Source of the DNA: Candidatus Saliniplasma halalkaliphilum
GTDB taxonomy: Archaea; Thermoplasmatota; Thermoplasmata; Halarchaeoplasmatales; Halarchaeoplasmataceae
DNA length: 7,805 bases
Assembly (NCBI GenBank): GCA_019594235.1
Contig: JAFDTG010000072.1
Span: 1-7,805 of the forward strand
Direction: 5' to 3'
Shown here: positions 1-5,357 of the stretch, piece by piece
Position numbering within the stretch: position 1 is the stretch's first letter
How the letters are laid out: each line of letters starts with the position of its first letter
Position numbers and translations under genes: made by a program
The notes under the pieces: model-generated
Seen by the model: the letters and a program-made list of their open reading frames with translations, nothing else
Told to the model about the DNA's origin: nothing
Databases searched by the model: none

Positions 1-411
1 CAGAGTTCTTTTACTCTTGTTGTTACCAATTATAGATTGATCTTCGCAGAGGTTACTAAACAATTGTTGAATCAGGAACGTGAAAGAGCTACAGCGGGGG
101 TACAGAATGAAGGTATGATGAGTCGTTGGAAAGCGTCTATGTCATCCCATTTCAACTTTCACAACAGGTATCACAATATGCCGCCACAGTCTATATTGCA
201 GGAGAGCCCTAACAATTACGAACTTAGGCCGGATCAGATTAAAACCGTTAAAGTTAGGGCAGGTCACTACGATTACGGATCAAATCAACAGTTATCAAAT
301 AAGATGGTTATCAAATCGACGATTGGAAAGAAGAAATTCACCTTCGACAAGATGAATACCAGGGATGTTAAGAATCTGATAGGTCAACTTTTAGGACCAA
401 AAGTTCGTTGA
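1..411 (+). CDS. Conserved hypothetical protein, C-terminal part (5' end outside window)
   Basis: The reading frame is open from the first base of the window to a TGA at 409-411, so this is the 3' end of a longer gene. A TTG at 37 could be read as a start, but no SD sequence precedes it. The residues upstream (SSFTLVVTNYRL) look like a continuous beta strand, so truncation by the window edge is more likely. About 136 residues are visible. The opening 'VTNYRLIF' resembles the strands of PH-like (bPH/GRAM-type) domains. Next comes a charged, Met-rich helix (TKQLLNQERERA...MMSRWKASM), then 'ILQESPNNYEL', 'IKTVKVRAG' and a basic strand pair ending in a short helix (TRDVKNLIGQLLG). No catalytic motif or membrane segment is visible. 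The PH-like assignment is inference from strand pattern only. The gene converges on the propeller gene downstream. Confidence 0.75.
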   Translation, partial: QSSFTLVVTNYRLIFAEVTKQLLNQERERATAGVQNEGMMSRWKASMSSHFNFHNRYHNMPPQSILQESPNNYELRPDQIKTVKVRAGHYDYGSNQQLSNKMVIKSTIGKKKFTFDKMNTRDVKNLIGQLLGPKVR

Positions 412-631
412 AATTTGGATACTAAAACATTCTCCGTAAACTTAGTTCATCTATTTTTATATCTGCTTGTATAGTTCCGGGATTAACATTATACATACTC
501 TTTTTGGCTTAACAAGCAAGCTAATATTTCGTTAGTCCTTTGAAACATAGACCTCTATGATTACCAAAGTTCTTGATGTTTCATGCAATTAATAAGAATC
601 CCCTAGGGATGGTAGGGAAATTTCTCTAGAT
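412..631. other. Convergent intergenic spacer with T-runs and palindromes
   Basis: This 220-bp stretch lies between two genes whose 3' ends face each other, so it should hold terminators rather than gene promoters. On the + strand there are T-rich tracts at 454-458 (CTATTTTTATATC) and 500-505 (CTCTTTTTGG), suitable as archaeal termination signals for the upstream gene. The first tract also reads as a TATA-like element. At 541-583 there are nested inverted repeats, listed separately. No open frame with coding character was seen. Confidence 0.5.
541..583. repeat. Nested inverted repeats in convergent spacer
   Basis: TGAAACAT (541-548) is perfectly complementary to ATGTTTCA (576-583). Overlapping its left arm, CATAGA (546-551) and TCTATG (554-559) form a second perfect hairpin with only two bases between the arms. 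The two stems share bases 546-548, so they cannot form fully at the same time. They could act as terminator or 3'-end-stabilising structures for either convergent transcript, but their role is not shown. Confidence 0.4.
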
Positions 632-2638
632 TCATCTTTGGGGAGGAGGGGGCGGAGTTTCTCCTTCATCAAAACCACCTTCTTCCTTCGGAGGATACGA
701 AGTCCGTTCCTGTTGTGGTGGCTGTGGCGATTCTGGTGGTGGACCTTGATCCGGAGGTACGTGACCTCCCTGATCTCCTTTGTCACCGCTACCCATCAAT
801 TTTACGGCAACCACTATGATTACCGCTATGATAACGATGATTATTATAATAGCTATAGCGAGACACATCATACCTCTCTCTATTAAATCATCCAAAAATC
901 CTTCAGGATCTACTTCATCTTCTTCTACATTAACGATAAATTCAGCAGTCAAACCTTCTGCTTCTACTTCATAAGTTCCAGCTTCATCTGTCATAAAAGT
1001 TATACTAGCGGTTTCGGTTTCTCCACCAGCAACAGAGACCGTATCCGATCCAACATTAACTTCGTTGACATAAAACTCTACAGTATAATCACCTGTCTCC
1101 TCACCAACATTTTCTACATCGATAATCAACTCTAATTCTTCACCTACAAGAACCTCAGTTGGTTCGGTTCTCAGATTCGAAAATTCAAACTCTGCGGGAT
1201 CTAGAGCAGTGGGGTCCTCTTCGAAATGAGCCGTGATATCCATATCGCTTTCCATGACTATAACGATGTTCTCCTCTTCACTAACGTAATCTCCTGTCCA
1301 TTCATAAAATTCTCTATCCTCATATGGGACTGCATTCAACTCAACTTCAGTTCCGTGTAGATAAACGTCTTCATAGGGCCATTCTGTTATTTCAACACCA
1401 TCTACTTCGACTGTACCTTCCCCGATGGGGTCATTTATCGTAAGTGTATGTTCACCTGTTATGGCATAAAGATGATTATCAAAAGACCCAAAGTATAAAG
1501 TGCCATCTTCTCCAATTGATGGTGATGATCTCACATCATCATCCGTCATAAACGTCCAATCTTCCGTTCCATCTTGATTCACGGCATGTAAGTTGTTGTT
1601 TGCTGATCCAATATATATTGTACCATCACCACCGATAGCTGGTGCAGATTGCACAAAACCGCCTGTATGATATATCCATTCTTCCGTCCCATCTGGGTTG
1701 ATTGCATAGAGGTTCTCGTCTCCACCACCTACGTAGATAGTACCATCCTCACCAATAGCCGGATTAGGTGATGGTTCCCACCCTATTTCGAAGGTCCATT
1801 TCTCAGTCCCATCTGGGTTAACCGCATACAAATTCTCGTCCCAGGAACCGAAATAGATCGTACCGTCGTCAGCGATAGTAGGGGTGGACCATACATTCCC
1901 ACCTGTTTCAAAGCTCCATCTTTCTGTCCCATTCGGATTGAGTGCGTATAGATTATTGTCCCAGGAACCTGCATATATGGTTCCATCGTCACCGATAGCA
2001 GGAGAAGAATCTACTAAATCACCAGTGGTAAAATTCCATTTCTCAGTCCCATCTGGGTTGATTGCATATATGTTGTTATCAAAAGAACCAAAATAGATTG
2101 TACCGTCCTCCCCGATGGTGGGAGAAGAAAACACTATACCATCTGTTTCAAAAGTCCATCTTTCAGTACCTGCCCTACTAATAGCATATAGATTGCCATC
2201 GTGCGAGCCGACATATATGGTTCCGTCATCACCAATGGCGGGAGATGAAGAGATATGATCGTTAGCCTCAAAGCTCCATCTTTCTGTCCCGACTCTATTG
2301 AGAGCATATAGATTATTGTCCCGGGAGCCAACATATATGGTACCATCGTCTCCAATAGCAGGAGATGACAAGATATTATCCTCTGTTTCAAAGCTCCATC
2401 TTTCAGTGCCATCTACATGACTGGTGTCGTATGGACTCCTACGGGTGTTCCTTTGATCACGACCAAAACTAGGCCATGGAGAATCCGCTAACTGTTTCAA
2501 TTCCATTTCGGTCTGTGTATATTCAAAATTTTCGTTTCTTTGTATATCCAACGATGCAATACCCGCAACCAAGATTGAGAGAATTAACATCGATGTAACC
2601 GCTAAAATTATCGCTTTACCATGCCTATTTTTTTCCAT
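632..2638 (-). CDS. Cell-surface PQQ-like beta-propeller protein with InlB-type repeat, CARDB domain, TM anchor and proline-rich tail
   Basis: This 668-residue gene product is probably an anchored surface protein. Residues 1-30 are a signal sequence: a basic start, then a hydrophobic core. It has no lipobox cysteine. The 'PWPSFGRDQRNT' stretch near 54-65 is the usual opening of PQQ-type propellers. Residues 77-396 are eight consecutive blades of exactly 40 residues, with pattern GTE-x-W...SSPxIGxDGTIYxGSxDNNLYAxN. Residues 397-474 match divergent InlB B-type repeats ('YEWTGDY', 'MDITAHFEED'). Residues 480-573 match CARDB, an extracellular Ig-like adhesion fold. One membrane helix lies at 590-613. 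A 55-residue cytosolic tail rich in P, Q, G and E follows, ending PPPPPQR. Acidic residues are abundant in the outer part. The start is fixed by AGGTGGT six bases upstream. No dehydrogenase or cofactor residues are evident, so a structural or binding role is inferred. The ligand is unknown. Confidence 0.92.
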   Translation of the reverse strand: MEKNRHGKAIILAVTSMLILSILVAGIASLDIQRNENFEYTQTEMELKQLADSPWPSFGRDQRNTRRSPYDTSHVDGTERWSFETEDNILSSPAIGDDGTIYVGSRDNNLYALNRVGTERWSFEANDHISSSPAIGDDGTIYVGSHDGNLYAISRAGTERWTFETDGIVFSSPTIGEDGTIYFGSFDNNIYAINPDGTEKWNFTTGDLVDSSPAIGDDGTIYAGSWDNNLYALNPNGTERWSFETGGNVWSTPTIADDGTIYFGSWDENLYAVNPDGTEKWTFEIGWEPSPNPAIGEDGTIYVGGGDENLYAINPDGTEEWIYHTGGFVQSAPAIGGDGTIYIGSANNNLHAVNQDGTEDWTFMTDDDVRSSPSIGEDGTLYFGSFDNHLYAITGEHTLTINDPIGEGTVEVDGVEITEWPYEDVYLHGTEVELNAVPYEDREFYEWTGDYVSEEENIVIVMESDMDITAHFEEDPTALDPAEFEFSNLRTEPTEVLVGEELELIIDVENVGEETGDYTVEFYVNEVNVGSDTVSVAGGETETASITFMTDEAGTYEVEAEGLTAEFIVNVEEDEVDPEGFLDDLIERGMMCLAIAIIIIIVIIAVIIVVAVKLMGSGDKGDQGGHVPPDQGPPPESPQPPQQERTSYPPKEEGGFDEGETPPPPPQR
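1451..2410 (-). repeat. Eight in-frame 120-bp tandem repeats encoding propeller blades
   Basis: Within the propeller gene, residues 77-396 form eight units of exactly 40 codons with no insertion or deletion between them. Similarity persists at DNA level: CAAAGCTCCATCTTTC recurs in the units near 1909, 2270 and 2390, and the 'ATATATGGT(T/A)CCATCGTC' block recurs in several units. Units 1, 2, 4 and 5 look closest by eye, while units 6 and 7 have diverged most (IGWEPSPN, IYHTGG, NNNLHAVN). This suggests amplification or gene conversion within the gene. Confidence 0.9.
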
Positions 2639-2644
2639 ATCTTA

Positions 2645-2651
2645 ACCACCT
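2645..2651 (-). promoter_or_regulatory. Shine-Dalgarno sequence AGGTGGT of the propeller gene
   Basis: Read on the minus strand, AGGTGGT lies six bases before the ATG at 2638. It matches the archaeal 16S 3' end well and decides this start. Confidence 0.75.
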
Positions 2652-2713
2652 ACATTTTTTTATAATTGATAACGAGATTCTCAAATTTTTAGTGTTGTAA
2701 TGTTCATTAAAAG

Positions 2714-2723
2714 TTTATAAATA
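2714..2723 (-). promoter_or_regulatory. Putative TATA box of the propeller gene
   Basis: On the minus strand this reads TATTTATAAA, preceded by a purine-rich AGGATAC that could serve as BRE. Transcription would begin about 25 bases downstream, near 2690, giving a leader of roughly 50 bases before the ATG. Confidence 0.5.
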
Positions 2724-2937
2724 GTATCCTTAAAATCTTTTATTTTGAATACGTCCTGAAGAATACTGAGGGACCTATGGTGATCCCCAAGTTCAATTCT
2801 GGATCTTTCTAGATTTGCTACCACTATAGCTTTCAAACCTCAGATTATAATATGAGATTAAAATATTTATATTTGTCGTTTATCTGTTTTTTATAGATTT
2901 TCTAATCTGGCTAAGGGATTCAAAATCAACAGATTTA

Positions 2938-2945
2938 TTATATAA
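2938..2945 (+). promoter_or_regulatory. Putative TATA box of the osmC-DUF302 unit
   Basis: TTATATAA is centred about 27 bases before the A of the ATG at 2970. Transcription should therefore begin close to 2968. The mRNA would be leaderless for the 2970 ATG, or have a leader of about 23 bases containing GGGTGGAG for the ATG at 2991. A second, more distant candidate (2863-2873) would give a leader of about 100 bases. Confidence 0.5.
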
Positions 2946-2949
2946 TGTT

Positions 2950-2969
2950 GTTATAACTTATGTGATAAC
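2950..2969. promoter_or_regulatory. Tandem GTTATAAC / GTGATAAC boxes near the osmC transcription start
   Basis: GTTATAAC (2950-2957, a perfect palindrome) is followed by GTGATAAC (2962-2969), seven of eight bases identical and offset by 12 bp. The pair sits between the TATA box and the first ATG, where a bound repressor would block initiation. An operator role is inference. AT-rich sequence produces such matches by chance fairly easily. Confidence 0.3.
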
Positions 2970-2990
2970 ATGGGTGGAGAAAAAAATAAA

Positions 2991-3413
2991 ATGAATAAAT
3001 ACAAAGCCGTGCTAAATAAAAAGAGTGGGTTCGAATCCGAAGTAAAAATCAGGGATTTTACGATAACTATCGATGAACCAGAAAGAATTGGAGGAACGAA
3101 CAAAGGCCCTAATCCTGTTGAAGTTTTACTTGGTTCTTTAGTGGGCTGTCTAGATTTCACCGGAACTATTGTAGCTCAGCAGATGGGATATGAACTAGAA
3201 GATTTCAAGCTCGAAGTTGAAGGAGAACTTGATCCACGTGGGGTCATGGGTGAAGCTGACGTACCTGCGGGATTACAGGAGATACATGTAAAAGTGAAAG
3301 AAGTAAAAGGTATCCCTGAAGAAAAGATAACGGAATTTTTAGAGGCCGTTCAAGATAGGTGTCCAGTTGATAACACTATCACTAAAGGTGTAACCGTCGA
3401 TATCGAATGGTGA
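2991..3413 (+). CDS. OsmC/Ohr-family protein
   Basis: Members of this family reduce organic hydroperoxides with a pair of cysteines or act in related thiol chemistry, in the cytosol. The product is 140 residues, normal for the family. The signature 'GGTNKGPNPVEVLLGSLVGC' brings the first cysteine (Cys53), and the second lies in 'DRCPVDNT' (Cys124). Both expected cysteines are therefore present. The subfamily (OsmC, Ohr or YhfA-like) cannot be told by eye, and the peroxidase activity is a family inference. The start is ambiguous. ATG 2991 follows GGGTGGAG (2972-2979) and gives MNKYKAVL, a typical family beginning. ATG 2970 adds seven residues (MGGEKNK), in-frame, and would suit a leaderless transcript. 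It is the first gene of an operon with the DUF302 gene. Confidence 0.9.
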   Translation: MNKYKAVLNKKSGFESEVKIRDFTITIDEPERIGGTNKGPNPVEVLLGSLVGCLDFTGTIVAQQMGYELEDFKLEVEGELDPRGVMGEADVPAGLQEIHVKVKEVKGIPEEKITEFLEAVQDRCPVDNTITKGVTVDIEW

Positions 3414-3415
3414 TC
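3409..3415 (+). promoter_or_regulatory. SD sequence GGTGATC containing the osmC stop codon
   Basis: GGTGATC is a perfect complement to the end of archaeal 16S rRNA and lies three bases before ATG 3419, the normal alignment for this part of the motif. It includes the OsmC stop TGA (3411-3413), so ribosomes ending OsmC sit exactly on the signal for the next gene. This favours ATG 3419 over the overlapping ATG 3407. Confidence 0.7.
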
Positions 3416-3418
3416 GCC

Positions 3419-3868
3419 ATGGCACTAAAGATAGATCCTAGTATATTGGATTCAGATGATATCGGAGAAAAGACAGCTAGGTTGGAGATGGGACACAAAG
3501 AGGCAATCGAATACGTGCGAAAAGTCTGTGAAAAAAACGGTTTCGGGATACTAGTGGAGTTTTCACCCTCTGAGGTGTTGAACAAAAAAGTGGGTGCAGA
3601 TAAAGATCCATATTACGTTTTAGGTGCCTGCAATGCCAAAGTAGCTGATAATGCTCTGGATATGACCATGAAGATCGGATGTCTCTTCCCATGTAATATG
3701 GTTATATGGGAAGAAGAGCCAGGGGTACAAACAGTTTACCACATATCCATCATGAAAGCGGCCCGATTATTAGGTATAGCTCCAGATAACGGAGATTGGC
3801 AAGCGATAATCGACGAAACTGGAAAGAACGTTGCAGCGGTCTTCGAAGAGTTAAAATCCCATAAATAA
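3419..3868 (+). CDS. DUF302 family protein
   Basis: The product is a soluble protein of 149 residues, slightly longer than the usual DUF302 unit of about 120-140. The core is 'GFGILVEFSP' (41-50), then 'YYVLGACNAKVADNAL' (65-80) and 'IGCLFPCNMVIWEE' (86-99), which matches the family pattern LGACNP...A..AL.....G.LLPCNVVV. Cys71 and Cys92 sit at the usual positions, and Cys88 adds a C-x3-C pair. The biochemical role of DUF302 is not established. These proteins occur near redox and sulfur genes, consistent with the OsmC partner here. An upstream in-frame ATG at 3407 would add four residues (MVIA), but it lacks an SD and overlaps osmC. The gene ends 20 bp from the convergent neighbour. Confidence 0.9.
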   Translation: MALKIDPSILDSDDIGEKTARLEMGHKEAIEYVRKVCEKNGFGILVEFSPSEVLNKKVGADKDPYYVLGACNAKVADNALDMTMKIGCLFPCNMVIWEEEPGVQTVYHISIMKAARLLGIAPDNGDWQAIIDETGKNVAAVFEELKSHK

Positions 3869-3888
3869 AACCAGTTTTAATGGAAAAA

Positions 3889-4347
3889 TCATTCAGGTGG
3901 TGGGGTGTCTGAATCCCCTTGAGTGGAATGATGACTTTCTTGACCAGATGGTTCCTGCGGAGGTTGAGCTTGGCCTTGTTGATATCCATATTGAGGTGGA
4001 AAGTACTGTGGAAAAGCTCTACCTAATGCACTTTTAACCTCATCCATTTTGAGATACCATAAAATGAATATTATAGCTCCAAAAATAACACCGGGCATAA
4101 GTAGTATTATGCCGAGTATCAAGCCTAATGTAGTTAAACCATACTTGGCCTGTATGCTGGTTCCGTTCCGTTGAGGGTAGAATTCAAATTCGTAGGAATT
4201 CAATGTGCTCTTACCTTCTAATATATTCTGATAACCACTCAAATTTATGCTAGATTCGGAATAAACAATAGATTGTATCTTACTTTTAGCTGTTTCAACA
4301 TCATCGTTTGTAAACAGGTTTTGATCACTCAGTTTGATACCATCCAT
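3889..4347 (-). CDS. Small membrane protein with soluble N-domain and proline/glutamine-rich C-tail
   Basis: I do not recognise a named family. The 152-residue product begins with a roughly 68-residue polar domain of mixed helix and strand (VETAKSKIQSIV...YEFEFYPQRNGTSIQAKYG). A hydrophobic stretch at 71-99 (LTTLGLILGIILLMPG then VIFGAIIFILWYL) follows, probably a tight two-helix hairpin. A short amphipathic helix (MDEVKSALGRAF) comes next. The last 40 residues are P/Q/S-rich (PQYFPPQYGYQQGQAQPPQE) and end in an acidic DSDTPPPE. With a hairpin, both ends would be cytosolic. GAGGTGA six bases upstream fixes the start. The tail composition and the closing acidic-TPPP motif recall the tail of the propeller protein in this window (EGETPPPPPQR), which suggests a shared cytosolic partner. 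That link is inference. Confidence 0.8.
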   Translation of the reverse strand: MDGIKLSDQNLFTNDDVETAKSKIQSIVYSESSINLSGYQNILEGKSTLNSYEFEFYPQRNGTSIQAKYGLTTLGLILGIILLMPGVIFGAIIFILWYLKMDEVKSALGRAFPQYFPPQYGYQQGQAQPPQEPSGQESHHSTQGDSDTPPPE

Positions 4348-4353
4348 TATCTT

Positions 4354-4360
4354 TCACCTC
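4354..4360 (-). promoter_or_regulatory. SD sequence GAGGTGA of the 152-aa membrane protein
   Basis: On the minus strand GAGGTGA lies six bases before the ATG at 4347. It is a strong match that decides this start over any internal one. Confidence 0.75.
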
Positions 4361-4382
4361 ATTCCTTAATATTATGGAGTTT

Positions 4383-4390
4383 TATTTATA
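4383..4390 (-). promoter_or_regulatory. Putative TATA box of the 152-aa membrane protein gene
   Basis: The minus strand reads TATAAATA here. Initiation about 25 bases downstream falls near 4361, leaving a very short leader (about 14 bases) that just contains the SD. Confidence 0.45.
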
Positions 4391-4431
4391 CGTATTGTTT
4401 TCATCTTACTTTGGTAGAATAGCAGAGTTTA

Positions 4432-4447
4432 CTTGAACTCTTTCAAG
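4432..4447. promoter_or_regulatory. Palindrome CTTGAA-CTCT-TTCAAG in divergent promoter region
   Basis: Perfect six-base arms surround a four-base centre, and further T/A pairing continues outside after one mismatch at each side. It lies 85 bp from one divergent start codon and 73 bp from the other, and 42 bp upstream of the minus-strand TATA box. That position suits a transcription-factor site acting on one or both genes. Function is inferred only from symmetry and placement. Confidence 0.4.
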
Positions 4448-4519
4448 AAAGGAAATCCTGGATAGTATTTCATGGATGAAACCTGAAGTCCTGCGCAACC
4501 TATATATCGAGATCAATTA

Positions 4520-5035
4520 ATGATAATTTTAAGTCGTAGCAATGAACTTAAAAAAAAGACCTCAAAAAAAAAGTTAGCTTTTTACTTGGTGTTAATTATT
4601 GTATTAATCCTTATAATATCTTTCGCTTTTAAAAATACACGAGATGATATCCACTTCGAAGAGGAAATTATCTTTATCACGAATTCAAACGGTGATGAGA
4701 TCGAGATGAACGTTTTAGTAGCCGAAGATAGTGAACAAAATGAAAAGGGATTGATGGGACGAGAAACGCTGTGTGATTACTGCGGTATGCTTTTCGTATT
4801 CGAAGAGGATGTTGAAGGAGGATTTTGGATGAAGGATACTTACATACCGCTTTCTATAGCTTTTATCTCTGAGAGCGGGATGATAATGGAGATACGAGAT
4901 ATGGAACCAGAAACTACTGAGGTACACAAACCTGAAGAGCCATATAGATTCGCCCTTGAAGTGAACCAGGGATTCTTTGAAGATAATGATATCGTGGTGG
5001 GTGATAATGTGGTCATACCGGAAATATATAAGTGA
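4520..5035 (+). CDS. Membrane-anchored DUF192 family protein
   Basis: The product has 171 residues. A lysine-rich N-terminus (KKKTSKKK) is followed by one hydrophobic helix at 19-37, so the protein is probably anchored with the DUF192 domain outside. The domain spans about 55-168 with the family landmarks GLMGR (77-81), GMLFVF (89-94), FWMKDT (102-107), IPLSIAF (109-115) and ALEVNQGFF (145-153). DUF192 is a small beta-rich fold of unknown biochemical function, common in archaea and bacteria. Cys85 and Cys88 in 'LCDYCGML' make a CxxC just before the GMLF motif, which might be a disulfide or metal site. ATG 4520 is the only start that includes the helix (the frame closes at 4484-4486 upstream), but no SD precedes it. 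A TATATA at 4501-4506 is too close to serve it. Confidence 0.9.
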   Translation: MIILSRSNELKKKTSKKKLAFYLVLIIVLILIISFAFKNTRDDIHFEEEIIFITNSNGDEIEMNVLVAEDSEQNEKGLMGRETLCDYCGMLFVFEEDVEGGFWMKDTYIPLSIAFISESGMIMEIRDMEPETTEVHKPEEPYRFALEVNQGFFEDNDIVVGDNVVIPEIYK

Positions 5036-5066
5036 AATGGATATTCACCGCTATTTTATTGGGTAT

Positions 5067-5279
5067 CTATGATAGTTTCATAATAGCAGAAAGGATACAA
5101 CTACAGCGACGATAGGACAGTATATCAGGTCTTCGATATGGAATTTGACTAGCTAATCCTCCCACTATGAACAATATCCCAAAGATGAACAGACTATTCA
5201 TTAGGAATGTTTGATCATATATGAAACCTAAAATCAGATAAAATACCAAAGATAATAGACTACAACTGTAGATAGGTGT
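5067..5279 (-). pseudogene. Probable remnant of an MFS transporter C-terminus
   Basis: The minus-strand frame is open from 5279 back to the stop near 5067, following a TAG at 5280-5282. It reads SLVFYLILGFIYDQTF, then MNSLFIFGILFIVGGLAS and a basic IPYRRP. This is the pattern of the last two helices of MFS carriers (G-x-IYD-x-T loop, final helix, basic end). There is no ATG start for the whole, only TTG at 5249 or an internal ATG before the second helix, and no SD. The residues after RRP look non-coding. No matching earlier helices occur upstream. A fragment left by deletion of a transporter gene is the likeliest reading. A genuine two-helix small protein remains possible. Confidence 0.35.
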
Positions 5280-5286
5280 CTATTAT
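5252..5286. repeat. Nine-base inverted repeat with inner palindrome
   Basis: ATAATAGAC (5252-5260) is perfectly complementary to GTCTATTAT (5278-5286). The 17 bases between them include most of a second palindrome, CTACA-AC-TGTAG (5260-5271). It lies at the 5' side of the transporter remnant. Confidence 0.4.
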
Positions 5287-5357
5287 AGATAACTGGATAG
5301 GTGAGAATACTTAAACTTTATAAAATTCTAGAACCAACAAAAAGTATTGAACATGGA

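Larger units (their letters stand above)
2639..2969. other. Divergent intergenic region between propeller gene and osmC unit
   Basis: No gene is seen in these 331 bases. The left side carries the leader and TATA box of the propeller gene (minus strand). The right side holds two AT-rich TATA candidates for the plus strand, ATATTTATATT at 2863-2873 and TTATATAA at 2938-2945. The middle part (about 2745-2860) shows no recognisable motif or frame. Confidence 0.6.
5036..5357. other. Gene-poor spacer with a decayed transporter fragment and inverted repeats
   Basis: No intact gene is seen in these 322 bases between the 3' ends of the DUF192 and MFS genes. They contain a two-helix protein remnant (listed separately). 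Several inverted repeats are also present: CTATGAT/ATAATAG (5068-5087, one mismatch), CTACA-AC-TGTAG (5260-5271), ATAATAGAC/GTCTATTAT (5252-5286) and AATACTT/AAGTATT (5306-5348). A T5 run on the minus strand at 5339-5343 could end the MFS transcript. Confidence 0.5.

Noticed and set aside
638..974. Plus-strand open frames opposite the propeller tail and membrane helix
   Set aside because: Their Trp/Arg-rich and Ile/Thr-rich runs are the complement of proline and isoleucine codons of the real gene.
1451..2410. Regular 120-bp repeats that might be taken for a CRISPR or satellite array
   Set aside because: The units are fully coding, keep one frame, have no unique spacers, and translate into canonical propeller blades.
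1783..2412. Other open frames on both strands across the propeller repeats
   Set aside because: They arise from the repeating composition of the blade DNA, have no SD, and translate to low-complexity Met/Tyr/Pro-rich peptides.
632..2638. PQQ-dependent dehydrogenase or BamB lipoprotein
   Set aside because: Blades are of the short 40-residue binding-like type without visible cofactor or metal residues. There is no lipobox cysteine, and the protein carries a C-terminal membrane helix and CARDB module, unlike BamB.
3026..3043. GGGTTCGAATCC resembling the T-arm of a tRNA
   Set aside because: It lies in frame inside the OsmC coding region (SGFESE), the flanking bases do not form a five-pair stem, and no acceptor, D or anticodon arms surround it.
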